A DNA stretch of 64,000 nt from NCBI RefSeq assembly GCF_000189635.1, contig NW_002476236.1, positions 124,001-188,000 of the forward strand, written 5' to 3'. The stretch is from Tetrahymena thermophila SB210. Taxonomy: Eukaryota; Ciliophora; Oligohymenophorea; Hymenostomatida; Tetrahymenidae. Both the position numbers and the translations under genes were made by a program. A model generated the notes under the pieces. That model did no database searches. It saw only the letters and a list, made by a program, of their open reading frames with translations, and had not been told where the DNA came from. This document shows positions 1 to 12,037 of this stretch, piece by piece; the stretch's first letter is position 1; the number at the start of each line of letters is the position of its first letter.

Positions 1-166
1 TTTACATGGAATTTGTGCATAATTTCCCTCTAATGATATTCAATTCTTGCTATTATTTTAAGAGCTGTGCTTCCTCTTATGCTTTTTATAATTATTATTC
101 TGCTTTAAGCCCCTAATTAACCTTTGAGTTATTTGTATTATTTTTTCTTCTATTTTTTTTGCCCAT
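1..166 (-). CDS. 5' end of an unidentified gene (partial, runs off the left edge)
   Basis: The frame opens with ATG at 166-164 and stays open to the window edge, about 55 codons with TAA/TAG read as Gln. The protein begins MGKKNRRKNNTNNSK and continues as a charged stretch rich in Q, K and E (KAEQQLQKAQEEAQLLKQQQ), which suggests a basic leader followed by a coiled coil. Base composition is clearly less A+T-rich than the spacer to its right, which supports coding. The family cannot be named from this much sequence; the rest lies outside the window. The start was chosen as the only ATG before the spacer. Confidence 0.6.
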
Positions 167-1545
167 ATTAGACTCTATCTTATAGGAATTTGCTTTTTCT
201 TTGTATACACTATTAATTTAATTAGGTATAAATACCTTTATTTTGTTTTCTTAGTTTTTTTTAATTAATTAATTAAGTTTTTTTGCTAGCTAGAATTGCT
301 GCTGTGTTTCTTCCTCATATTTTCATTCATTTTATTGGCATACTTGCTTGTTTGCATGTATGTATTTATACATCTATACATATATAAATACATAAAAACA
401 TTATTTATTATTAACTATAATAAGTGGAAATAACTAAACTAAATTCATAAAATTTTTTCATCTTTAAATAAGAAGTGATTTTACAAATGAGCAAAAAATC
501 AAATAGATCAAAATATTAATTAGTAAATTAAAATACATATTTTAGACAAATAATTGAATATTAATATTGAATTTATACATTTAATTTATTATTATTGTTA
601 TCAAACTTCCTAATTTTTTCTACTGAGTTAAGACACAAAACATGTAAAAAATAATCAATATAATTTGATTTTAAATTTACAAATCTAAATAACAAATCCG
701 CTTGACAAATATGGGATCTAAAATACTCTGATATCCTAATAAATCCCAAAAATACTTTCAAAATATCAAAATGAAGTATATAAATAATATAATAAATGCA
801 AAGTTCAATATTTTTTAAAAATATTTAAAGTTTAATAAAAGCAGCTTAGATTTTTTTTGATAAATAAGAGCAGAAAAACACGATTTCTTTTTTAAATAGA
901 TGCTTTTAAGTTTTTATCATTTGGCTATAAAAAAATTATATTGTAATGTAAATTTATATTAAAGCTTCAAAGTAAAGATAGAATCTAACCAAAATAATTA
1001 TTATAAAGAAATAATTTTAAAATAGTTCTATTATAGAGAATTAATTTTATAATATCTAATTATTGTATGTATGTTTCAACCAATTTAAAATTTAAAAAAA
1101 TAAAAAAATGAAATAGACTATATTTCTTTCAACTAATTATTTACGACAGAATATATTTGTGTTATTTATTAAATTGAAAACTTTTTAAATTAATTTAAAT
1201 TTCTTTTTTCCTTTTTATATTTGATAGTATTGTTAATGAACTAAAGAACTTCCCCATAATACATAAAACACTTTAAATTCAAAAGTAATCATCTTATAAT
1301 CGGAAATTAACGAAATATTTACAAATTCTTCTAAGTTACGAACCATTTCAAGATCAAAAATAAAATATGTGAATTTATTTTAATGGATAATTTAAAAATT
1401 AATTTTAAATGTAAAAGCATCAAAATTTATTACAAAATTTGATTAAAAATATTCTTAACTGGATGGATAAATATTTACTAAATTACTTTTAATTACAAAA
1501 TAAAATTTTACTTAATAGCTTAATTAATTTATAACAATTATTTTT
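167..1545. other. A+T-rich spacer, no supported gene
   Basis: This is mostly A+T runs with short poly-A and poly-T tracts. It should hold the promoter of the leftward partial gene and the 3' flank of the gene ending at 1546. Minus-strand open frames near 573-761 and 1000-1345 lack splice context and are of a length expected by chance with one stop codon. Confidence 0.5.
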
Positions 1546-3207
1546 TCATTAGTATTTATTGTATTTATTATTTTCTGTGAGTTTTATTTGCTAACTAAAG
1601 ACAGATACCTTAGGGGTTTTCGAAAAAGCATATGAAGGAGATCTTTTTCCTGTAATGTTAGAAGAATTTTAAAAGTTTCTTGTGCTTTAAGATCCTGCTT
1701 AAAATTAATTTTTTATCTGCTTACTGTTGAAATCTTCATTATTATCATCACAATAAAAAATATTATCTCCAAAATTTTTTTTGTGGCTATTTGTATAAAA
1801 TTGTGTTGCTGAGTGCCTCAAAGGATATTATTTTTAAGATTCTGTCTATTAATTAGATATATTATAAGCATCTTTGTGGATAGAACCTGATTATTGTTTA
1901 TGATCTCTTTACATTCTTAAATTTTAAGTGGAAATTTATGATGATGGAGTCTTTTCCTTTTCTTATTATTATATTTAAGCTAGCTTATCTTAGAATTCTT
2001 AAGGTTTTAATGTACTAAATTTTCTATCAAAATGCTAGTTTCTATTTTGTTGATAGTTGTTTTCTATTGGAAGTCCCGATTTAACTGTTTGCTATCCATC
2101 CAAAATATCTTTCATCATTTTTAATTGAGCTAATTCAGTTTCATTTGATTTTTCATTAAGAATAAAATCAGTTGATTCATGCCTCATAACTCTAGAGATA
2201 TTTACTGAGCTGATACTGTCTTTCTTTATTGGAAGAGGCTTGATAACTTTGTCTAAATCAGGGTAATTCTAAACAATCCATTCTAAATTTTTTTATAAAT
2301 TAATAACACTCATATTTTTTTAAGCTTAATTTTGTGTAAAACCCTACATATTAATTTTAAAAAAAATATATATTATTGTGAGAAAAGTTTTATTTAGTTT
2401 TAGCAAAGTTCTATTTTAAAATTACATTCTATTCATAATTCAGATATTTGTTCAATTTTTCTTACTGGTCTTCAATGAAAGATTCACGTATTAGATCTTC
2501 TATTTATTTCTAAGAAAGTATTTCTTGCTTCTAAGAAATTTAATTTTCATATTTTGCATTCATTTAAGTAACTTTGGCAAACTCTTGTCTTATATTAGAA
2601 GATAAGTTATTTGCTTATCTTTATTCGTGGTGGTTTTGATTCTTAAAGTCTAAATTTTAAAAGGTGTCCCCTCTCATTTCTTAATATTATTGACCATTTT
2701 AATCTGCCAGCTAAGCTTTTAAGTTTTATATGGTGTCAATACTCATCCTTTCTTCTCTTTGATCTTTTTTATTACCTTAAAAAAAAATATGCACTTGCTT
2801 TTCATAATAATTTATATGATACTGCTACTTTGCTCTATTGATTTGCTAACTTAATTTGAGTTATCTTTTTGAAATTCTTATTAAACCTTATTGAAAAATA
2901 ATACCCATAGATAATCTTGAATTGAATTGCATATGATTTAGAAATTTGATTTAAATATAAGTGAGTTAACTTGATATTTTTCTATAAAATCAAACTTTTC
3001 AACTTCTAAATCATAAAACTTTTTTAATTCTTAGATTGTAAATTAGTACTCGCTGTTCATTATGTTATAAAATAAATCGTAAATTTAATTTATGTAGCCA
3101 ACATAATCTAGTTTGCGAAATATTTGATTAGCTTCTTAGTATTTTGCTATATCTTGCTATAGTCTAAATGAAAGCTCTTGATTATAATTAAACAATTATT
3201 CAGTCAT
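1546..3207 (-). CDS. Unidentified Q-rich coiled-coil protein, probably three exons
   Basis: Translation begins MTEQLFNYNQELSFRLQQ at 3207 and ends at TGA 1548-1546. The first exon encodes an aromatic and acidic helical stretch. The frame changes near 2745-2795, where a 47-nt GT...AG intron fits. The second exon holds SIDTIQNLKAQLADQNGQ and a long Gln/Glu/Lys coiled-coil-like region. A strong GTAAGA donor near 2446 can join an acceptor near 2307 and restore the frame that reads VINLQKNLEWIVQNYPDLDK to the stop. The last part is Ser/Asn/Gln-rich. An alternative is two genes, with a second ATG at 2313-2311 giving 255 residues, but the upstream frame would then overlap it without a clean stop, so one spliced gene is preferred. 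No family recognised. Confidence 0.55.
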
Positions 3208-4266
3208 CTCTTTTTTAAATTTTTGTGAACTTTTAATTTTAAATAATTTATTTACTGTGTTATAATAATTGCAAAATAATTAATAACTGGAAAAAAAATC
3301 CAAATCAGATATTTTAGTTTAATTTTTAATTGCTTGATATTAATTCCAAAAGATCTTAAATAAAGTTAATTGATAACAGAAAAAAAAATCAATAAATTTT
3401 TGAGAAAAATATTCTGATTATTCACTTTTTCATATCTATATCTGACAAAATTATAATACTGTAAATAATTATAAAAAATATTTTAACCAAAAAAAAAGCA
3501 TGTAAATGATTAATATTAAATCAAAATGAAACAAAAAAAATTATTTATAAATAGAATAAATCTAAGTAAATTAAAATTTTTTATAAAAAATAAAAAACTA
3601 TCAATGTTAAAGCTGAATAGAAATTAGTAATTTAAAATAAATCAAAAAAATTATATAATACTGATTGATTTATTTATTGAAACTCGATTTTTAAAAATAA
3701 ATTCTTTAGAAATAATTTAATTGAGATAAAAAATGATAGTTTATTTATTTAATACAGTAAAAAAAAATTTATTTTTAAATATTTATATGAAAATAACTTG
3801 TTTAAATCAGTAAAAACTAGAATTATAAATTTTTTTTATGTGTTTAAAAAATATCTTTTGATAATTTTTTATTAAATTGATATTTTAAAACGTAAAATTT
3901 CTATTTATTGATGACTATTTTTATCCTTTTCAAATAATATAGTTTTATTATTTACCATTTTTGAATCAACTTTATCCATAACTATTGTTTGATATTTAAT
4001 ATATTTTGTATTTTACTGAAAAAAGTGATAACGCTAATAATAAAAGACCAAGCTTGGTCAACAAAAATAGAAATTTTCATAAAAAATATGAACTAAATAA
4101 ACAAGTGAATGAACTTTTTAATTTGTTGAATTTGAAAGGATGAATAATACTATGATATAGATAGATACTTGCTTACTTGCTTTGCTTACTAAAAATTACT
4201 GTATAATAAATTTATATTTAATACTCTGATATGATAAACGTTAAAAAACTTATATAAAATTAGTAA
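3208..4266. other. A+T-rich spacer
   Basis: It lies between the start of the coiled-coil gene and the end of the V-ATPase gene, both on the minus strand. It has long A and T runs and no frame with coding-like composition. It should contain the promoter of the gene starting at 3207. Confidence 0.5.
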
Positions 4267-6947
4267 TCAGTTATCTTCTTCTTCACCCCTTTTAGCGTAG
4301 TACAAATCCTTGGTTGATTGTTTAATCTTTTTTAGCTTCTCTGGAGGGAAAATTCTGAGTAATTCCCAAGCTTTGTTTAAGGTTTAGAAGATAGTTCTAG
4401 ATTCGTATTGACCCTAAATTATATTAAAAATATAAAAAATTTGTTTTCTAATTTAATCTTATTTATTACTTGAGAAATATATTTAGATTCGAAATTCTTT
4501 AAGAATTCAAGATAAAGGTGATCTTCTTCATTAAGAGCTTCTTCACCGACGACAGCCTTCATTGCAGCAGTATCCTTACCAATAGCATAAGCAGCATAGA
4601 GTTCGTTGGAGACATCAGGGTGATCAACTCTGGTCATGACCTTACCGTGATCATCAATACCAATAGCAGACTTCATGAGACGAGAAAGAGAAGGTAAGAC
4701 ATTGATGGGAGGATAAATTTACTTATTATGTAATTAACGATCAATGAAGATTTAACCTTCAGTAATATAACCAGTCAAATCGGGAATAGGATGGGTAATA
4801 TCATCAGAAGGCATGGTAAGAATGGGAATTTAAGTGATGGAACCATTAACACCTTCGACTCTACCGGCTCTTTCGTAGATTGTTGATAAATCAGTATATA
4901 AATAACCAGGATAAGATCTTCTACCAGGGACTTCTTCTCTGGCAGCTGAAACTTCTCTCAAAGAATCAGCATATTATGACATATCAGTTAAGATAACCAA
5001 GACGTGCATTTCTCTTTCGTAAGCTAAATATCTATTAATTTTTAAATAATTTATTATTATTGATATTTTCAAAAGATTTTTATCAATAAAATAATTTTTT
5101 ATTTTTATTTAAAAGTGCGATGTTAAATTAAAATTTTTTATATTGCTTTTTCTTTCATAAACACTATTTGCCTTTTATTCATATCTTAAATAATAATCAA
5201 TAAGCTAATTTTTTATTAAAAAATATCTAAAAAATAAAAAATTTTAACCATCCTTCTGACTAATTTATTTTTTGTTTATTTATTTTTTATTAGTAGTTAG
5301 TTGCCTGATTTTAGTTTAGAAAGGCAGAAAAATGCAGATTATAAAGTTTTAATTATTGAAAGATTAAGTGTTAATTAAATATACAGGACAAGATAGTTAT
5401 TAAATTTTTAATAAGCTAAGCTATTTTGATTGGGAGGGAGATCAAGAAAGAAAGAAATAATTAATTATGCACTTAATCTTATATTAATTTATATGTGTGT
5501 GTGTTTATTTGTATCTTATTTTAAAGTCATTTCTAAAAATTAGATTAATATATTTATTGTATGTTAATTACTCGGCAGCGGTCAAAGAAAGACGAGGAGT
5601 AATGATACGTTCGATAGTGGGATCATTAGCAAGATTAAGGAAAAGAATAACCTTTTCCATGGAACCGTTAGATTCGAAATCTTATCTGAAGAAACGAGCG
5701 ACTTCCATATTAACACCCATAGCACCGAAAACGACGGCGAAGTTTTCTTCGGAGTGATCTAAAACATCCTTACCCTTAACCAAAGAAGCTTAACGCACGA
5801 TTTAAGCACCAATTTCATTATGGGGAAGACCGTTAGCAGAGAAAAGAGGAATCTTTTAACCTCTAGCAATAGAAGTCATACAATCGATAGCAGAAATACC
5901 AGTTTGAATCATTTCCTTGGGATAAACTCTGGAGTAAGGATTAATGGGTTGACCATTAATACTTTAGAATTTTTCAGCCAAAACAGGTGGACCCTTGTCA
6001 ATAGGAGTACCAGAACCATTGAAGACTCTACCTAACATTTCTTCGGCAATGGGCATTTATAAAGTTTCACCAGTGAATTCACAGTGAGTATATAAACTAT
6101 CGATACCATCAGTACCTTCAAAGATCTTTAATTTTATTAAAAATATGATTAGTTTAATGCATTTATTTTTATGGCAAAGCAACTTTTTTAGTAATCCTTT
6201 TTGTTGCCTTTCTTTTTAAATACTATTTACCTAAACGACGGCCTTTTTACCACTGATTTCGAGAACCTAACCTTTACGGATTGTACCATCGGCTAAGCAA
6301 ACGTTAACGATTTCAGCAAACCTTTTTGATACAAAAATTAAAATAAGTAAAAGCTACATTAAAAGTTAAAAAATAAGTTCATTCTTAAATCTATAAAGTT
6401 GATTGAATCACCATCAAGCAAAACAATCTAACTATCTATCTATATTTTTATATATTTTATCTGTTCTACTCTTTATACTGAATCTATCTATTACTAAATT
6501 TTTATTTTTTGCATTCAACTATTTGCTTTGAAAAAAGTTGTTTATTTGATTTGTGCTGCTCTAATAATTAATGTTCTTAACATTTTTTTATATGCTATTT
6601 GGAACTTCTTTGGGAAACTAATGCCATCCATTATATTCATAATTTTTTATTAGGATTGATACAGTAGTATCATTAACAAAAAATTGGAATTTGATTTTGT
6701 ATGTAAAATATGAAAAATTATTTCCATAGAATGAAAAATGAACCTATTTTATTATCTCTATTTGCATAGTAGTATTTATTAATTGTTGAAATTGATATAT
6801 GATTTACTTGGGGAATTTGACATTATCGAGGATAACCAAAGGACCATCGACTTTGCAAACTGTTCTGTAATCAGCACGAGGAGCAACATTATAATCTCTA
6901 GATGCTGCGGCTGCGTGAATCTTAGCAGCTATAGGATCAGAAGACAT
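4267..6947 (-). CDS. VMA2: V-type proton ATPase subunit B (V1 sector)
   Basis: This is the non-catalytic B subunit of the V1 head, which alternates with subunit A in the ring that drives proton pumping into acidic vacuoles. Five exons join cleanly: 6808-6947, 6231-6321, 5572-6125, 4470-5031 and 4267-4413, 497 residues in all, normal for the family. The start reads [20 protein letters not shown]. Family landmarks are [17 protein letters not shown], the degenerate nucleotide-binding loop [57 protein letters not shown] and [20 protein letters not shown]. The canonical GKT of a catalytic Walker A is absent, as expected for subunit B. Conserved Gln residues are encoded by TAA, which establishes the code. 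The end is RGEEEDN, then TGA. Codon use is biased toward C-ending codons, typical of a highly expressed gene. Confidence 0.97.
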
Positions 6948-8016
6948 TTTTCTTCTTTTTCTTTTTTATTTTTATTTTTGTTTTTTTATTTATATTTTAT
7001 TATAATAAATAAAAATTTTTATTAGGATTTCATCCCTATAGCCAAATAATTGCTTGTTCCACCTTAACTAATGAGCCAAACAAAGGTATAGTAAAGTAAA
7101 AAAATAAGATAATACACATATTCCTTTTCTTTTTTCCCATCCCTTCTTCTATCTTTATTCATCGATTCTTCCTTATTTTATTTTTATTTTTGATTAATCA
7201 ATCTATCATGCATGCATGCATGCATTCATACATACATGGATGGCATTATTAATTAACTCACATATTATTTATCTATCTTTTTTACATTTATTTAATAACT
7301 CATATAATATATATCTTTCATTATAAAAGCTTATCAATTTTAGTTATTTTTCATAATCTTTTTTTTTCTTTTATTTTTCTTTTTGTTTAATCCCATTAAT
7401 TTAATTTTATGAATATGCAAATATTATTTGCTGATAAACATATCTTGCTTGCTTGATAAAATAAGAATCAATAAATATCATGCGGCAAAAGGCCTTTAAT
7501 TAATTTATTATTAATCATTTATTATTAATCTTATTTTTGATAAAATTTTATTTGGTTTTAATATTTCTAATGTTTATTTGTTTTTTAACAAATATACAAA
7601 AATTTCTCATCCAATTTCTTGCATATCTTTATTCATCAAATTTATACAAAATTTTGTAAATTCTTAAACAATAATTTCTTTTATCCAAACTTATTCATTA
7701 AAACTTAGTTAAAATTTTATTAATTCACTAAACAAATTTTTTATTTATTTTTTTATTAAAATATATTAAATTTTTTTTTAGAAATAAATTTAAATTATTT
7801 TTAGTTTAGAATAAACATTCTAAGTAATAAGTTTTTTTAATTTATTCAATATATTTATTGTAATATAAAGCCATAAATTAAGTAGTAAGTATTAAATAGT
7901 AATTAATTTAAAATATTTTTTAATTATTAATTTTGTAATTTTAATCAAATTTTTTATATAATTTTTATTTTAATAATTTAGTAGTAGTTAAAGAGGATTA
8001 GCTTATATTAATAATA
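6948..8016. promoter_or_regulatory. Spacer with the upstream region of the V-ATPase B gene
   Basis: The stretch is very A+T-rich and has no gene. The part next to 6947 should carry the 5' leader and promoter of the V-ATPase gene, because that gene is transcribed leftward. A short CATG tandem run lies at 7208-7224. No specific factor site can be named. Confidence 0.4.
7208..7224. repeat. Short CATG microsatellite
   Basis: Four consecutive copies of the self-complementary tetranucleotide CATG, followed by CATTCATACATACATGG. It is a simple-sequence run with no visible function. Confidence 0.7.
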
Positions 8017-9781
8017 TCAGAAAGACACTGAATGAAGTCTATGTATTAGGAAATTTGTATCTACTTTGTCTTATTCTTCTTTTTCTCCTTCTATGTTTGA
8101 ATCATTAAAAGTCTAAATAACGCCCAAGATATTCTAATAATTCTTTTTAAATATCTATTTAAGCTTTTCATCTTATTTTTCTTAGACCAAATTGATGAAT
8201 AGGTCAAGGATAAGAAAAGCTTCTTTTCTTATAGCCTGATCTTCATTAGCAGCAAGTAGAAGAATAATCTTTAAGTTTTCCTTATATTTATAAAAAAGTT
8301 TATGAATATTTTAAATATATTATGTATTTTTCTTACTATGCTTAAGAAATGACTGGCAAACACGTGATAAATAGGATCATTCAAAATCTTATATAAAATC
8401 TATTTTTATTTTCATATTAATTTTAAAATATAAGAAATAAATTCTAAAGTTTTTTAAAAATTATTAATAAATAATGAAGAGTATATAATTAATTCAAATA
8501 ATTTATAAGAATATTATTAACAAATAATTAAAAATAAATATTTGATTTAAATAATTTTTAATATTACTTTTAAAATCATCCTTATGCCAGAGTAGTTTAC
8601 ATTATCTTATAAGGATCTTCTGAAAGTTTGCTCTACCTTTTATTTATAAATTTTGTTATTTTAGGCAAATTCTAGCATTTAATTATTTACTTCAACAGAT
8701 TTTTCTTCAAGCAGTTAAGACGCAACAATTTTAGTGTTTGTATTTTTTTTGTTCAAGAACAATTACTAATATTAATGATTTGAATGAAATGTTTACTATT
8801 TAAATTTAATTTAAAACTAATTTATTTACATTTATTACTTCAATAGCCTCACATTAGATTATGAATTAGTTTGAATTCAAATGTTTAAATATCTTATTTA
8901 TTAGATTTATTGATAAAATCTATCCTAGCAACTTAATTTTAAAATTAATTTAATTATTTTAATAAGCCTGTTTTGTATTAATTATTGATAATTTACTTCT
9001 TTGGATTCTGATACAATCCTTATAACGCTTCCAACATAAAAACTCATTTATTCAAATCTATTAAATATTTAATACTTAAAATTTAATAATTTTAATAAAT
9101 TAGTTTACTTATCACATAAATCATTGACAATATTCTAAATATGATTAGATTTTAGATATTATTCTGTAGTATTTATAGATGACCTAAGTAGACCCTATTC
9201 ATCTAATAAAGAGTTCTACAACAAATTAATTATTGTCTTTTTATCTTCTAACTAGAAAACATCTGGATGTTTCATAAGAAGTACAAGTGATTTGTTGAAA
9301 TACTCATAAGAAATAAGTTCTTTTATTTTATCTTAGTCTCCCTTTATTTTTTTAATAAAGATTAGATTGAAAAGTCTTAGTTATATACTAAATTAGTAGA
9401 ACAAAGTAGTAAAAAAAGAACTAATTCATTACATGTTAAAAGATCTCTGAGCACCTTTAAATATACTTATTCATTTTTTGATGCTTCTAGTTTATTTTAT
9501 AGAATATATTTTAGATTAAAATAGTAAAATTATATCAGAGAAATACTTTATTTGATTTCAAGTCATTAAAATATGAATCGATTGATTAATAGAGACAGCA
9601 ACAAACTTCATAAACAGATTTATGTTTTTTACCAAAAAAGCTAGTTAGCTTTGGTGATACTTTTTTAACTTCAATTTCTTTATATTTAAAATAAATTCAA
9701 TTAAATATCAGGATAAAAGATATAGGCTTTATTTCTTAGAAAGAATTTACTTTGTTCTTAGTTTAACTTTTGAGTTAACAT
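8017..9781 (-). CDS. MO25/CAB39-like scaffold protein
   Basis: MO25 is an armadillo-like helical scaffold that binds STRAD-type pseudokinases and activates Ste20/LKB1-type kinases in morphogenesis and division. Translation begins MLTQKLNQEQ at 9781. A first intron joins 9751 to 9677, and the next exon reads SPKLTSFFGKKHKS, matching the MO25 N-terminal FGK.HKSP signature. Middle exons include YFNKSLVLLMKHPDVFQLED, equivalent to the YNSGLL helix. The last exon reads ENLKIILLLAANEDQAIRKE followed by AFLILDLFINL, matching the conserved RxxxFEAFHVFKxFVANP region near the C-terminus. The end is LHSVSF, then TGA at 8019-8017. There are at least five short introns; the boundaries in the 9100-9480 region could not all be fixed. 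Confidence 0.8.
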
Positions 9782-11198
9782 ATTTATTTTTAACAATAGT
9801 CACTATGTATGAGAAAGAATTTTTATTTATTTGTTTTTTTTATGTTTTTGTAGTTGATATTAAATTTTGCTTATAAATTATTTACAAAAAAGTTTTTAAT
9901 TAGCCAGATATATAATACATTTAATACTTGATATATAATAACTTTACAATATTTATTTTCGAAGAACATTTCCACTTAGAAAAACTAAGCTGGTGAATAG
10001 TTTTAGTATAATTTCTTTTTTTTTTCATAATTAAATCAAATAGAAATTAGAGTTTTATATATAAGAAGCTACTACCAATTTTTTAACACATTTTAAATTT
10101 TTTCTCAAAAAAAAAGCATTAATTAAAAGAAAATCAAAAATTTTACTGGTTGTTATTGTGGAACTTTACAAAAAAATAAAAAATTTTCTTAAAGTATATC
10201 TAAGATAACTGCATAACCAAAAAAGTGTAATTGTATTAGTAAATACATGGAGTTTAGAGATTAAATCAATTATTTTTACAAAGTGATATTGAATTTACAT
10301 TATGGAGAATTTAAAAAGATTATTAACTTATAAAACTATAAAAAATAAAATAAACAAATTTTATAAAAAAATAAATAAATATAGATATGTATTTAATTTT
10401 AATATTTTTCTTTTTATACTTGTTTTACTATACTTAAAATCATTATTTAATATTTTATATATATATTTTAACAATTATATAATGAGAAGTAAGGAATAGT
10501 TTTTATTTTGCTGAATACTTTATAAAAACTCCTTTTTCTATTTGCTTCAATTTGCAATGTAAGATATAAAAATCTTTTTGATTTTTGGAATTATAAATTT
10601 TAATTAGGAAAAATGTAAACAAAAAAAGAATATTTACAAAAATACTATAACAAAAAATATGATAGAATTTCGAATTTTTCACTAAAATTTTTCTATCTTT
10701 TGATTGTGAGAAAACAATATTAAAAAATTAAAAACTCTTCTTTTTTCTACCTCAATAGAACTTTAAGTTTTAATAATAATAATAATAGTAATACCTAAAA
10801 ATTAAATAAAGATTCATCTATTTCATTGATTTCAAAAAATAGATTCAAACATATACCTAATAATATAATCATTTATATATTTAACTTCAATAAAGAAAAA
10901 TAAATAATATCATTTTCTAAAATTTATTTCGTTTAATTTTATAATTAAAATAAGTTCATTTTTACTTTTTTTTTTTAATATTTTTTTGGTTTTAAAATAT
11001 GAATTTTTTACAAATTTAGAAAAACAAGAAATATTTTATTTTAATTTTTATAAGAAAATTACTTCACATAAAGATAATGAACTTATATTTATATCATTAA
11101 TAAAAAATACATAATTAAAAACAAAATCAAATAAAGATACTGTTTAGATAAGGGATAATATAATTAATTATGTATAAAATATTTTTTATCTTTATATT
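9782..11198. other. A+T-rich spacer
   Basis: It separates two minus-strand genes. The right part is the 3' flank of the SERP-like gene and the left part should hold the MO25 promoter. A 65-codon plus-strand frame at 10302-10499 is made almost only of A/T codons (Lys, Asn, Ile, Phe, Tyr) and is not supported. Nothing else stands out. Confidence 0.45.
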
Positions 11199-11594
11199 TC
11201 AAGAAGAAGTGTTTAAAAACATATTTAATAACTAAAATACAGCTGTTTATTTTTAATAATATAAAAATGTTAAATTAAGGAAGATGTTAAAATAAACAAA
11301 TTTACCTGAACCTACTACTACAAAAATGAATAGAGAAGTAATAACAGGACCAACTTTGCTTGATTTCTCTTTTGGGACAGGCTTTTATAATTTTAGATTT
11401 ATTTTTCAATAAATTGGAATGGAAAATTTCTTAATATTTTTATTACTTTTCCAGAAATACTTGACTATCCTCTTTTGGTAATATTTTCACTAAACTATTG
11501 GTTTCTATGCTTGATACTTCTAGTTGCTGAAGTCTGATAGTATTTATATTAATTTTTAAATTTTAAAAACCTAAAAAATTAAAACTTTTACCAT
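11199..11594 (-). CDS. SERP1: SERP/RAMP4-family ER tail-anchored protein
   Basis: RAMP4 (stress-associated ER protein) sits at the Sec61 translocon and stabilises new membrane proteins. Four exons, 11592-11594, 11447-11533, 11306-11381 and 11199-11242, give 69 residues against 66 in animals. Exon 1 is only the ATG. Residues 2-30 include RSIKHRNQQFSENITKRGQS, which aligns with the family RxxNEKHSKNITQRG motif. The tail reads KVGPVITSLFIFVVVGSAVF, matching VGPWLLALFIFVVCGSAIF, a single C-terminal membrane anchor from about residue 42 to 60. All splice phases agree. The protein is too short to show in a simple open-frame search. The match over the whole length makes the assignment firm. Confidence 0.9.
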
Positions 11595-12037
11595 TTTATC
11601 CTTTGTTTCCTATTTGTTTTTTGTTAGATTGTTTATTAATTTTTAATTTAATATTTAAATTTTTTTTTCTACTTAAATCTTTTAAACAATTTATAGTTGA
11701 TATTAAAGTATTTGTAAAGAAGCAAGTGGATTGTTTTTAGTGTTTATTAGATTTGCAATTCTACTGTTTTTCAATGCTTTATTATTATTAATTAATATAA
11801 TGGTCATTAATTTGCTTATATAAAATAAAACTAACTCATTTTTTTGTTAAAATAAATGATAGTTAGTTATTAGCTATTTTATAATTTAAGAGTTATTTGC
11901 ATATAATATATTTGCATCAATATCACTTTTTTAATTAAATAATAGTAAGTTTTACTCTTCATCATCTAATTAATCTAAAAATTTAGAAAGCAATAAAAAA
12001 AATAATAACTACTTTTCATAGGTTTTTGATTTAGAAA
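11595..12037. promoter_or_regulatory. Divergent intergenic region between SERP-like and MORN3-like genes
   Basis: About 440 bp separates two genes transcribed away from each other, so both promoters should lie here. It is A+T-rich with many T runs. No motif can be assigned. Confidence 0.4.

Noticed and set aside
573-761. Minus-strand frame beginning MKVFLGFIRISEYF
   Set aside because: With TAA/TAG open, it continues through clear A+T spacer with no natural end. It has no splice context, and its length is within chance expectation.
1000-1345. Long minus-strand open frame including DLEMVRNLEEFVNISL
   Set aside because: Composition drifts quickly to Ile/Phe/Asn runs. In this base composition frames over 100 codons without TGA are common by chance.
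5497-6035. Plus-strand frames across the V-ATPase gene
   Set aside because: They are antisense to conserved V-ATPase B exons.
10302-10514. Small plus-strand frame MENLKRLLTYKTIKNK with a hydrophobic segment
   Set aside because: Made almost only of A/T codons, with no conserved features or flanking signals.
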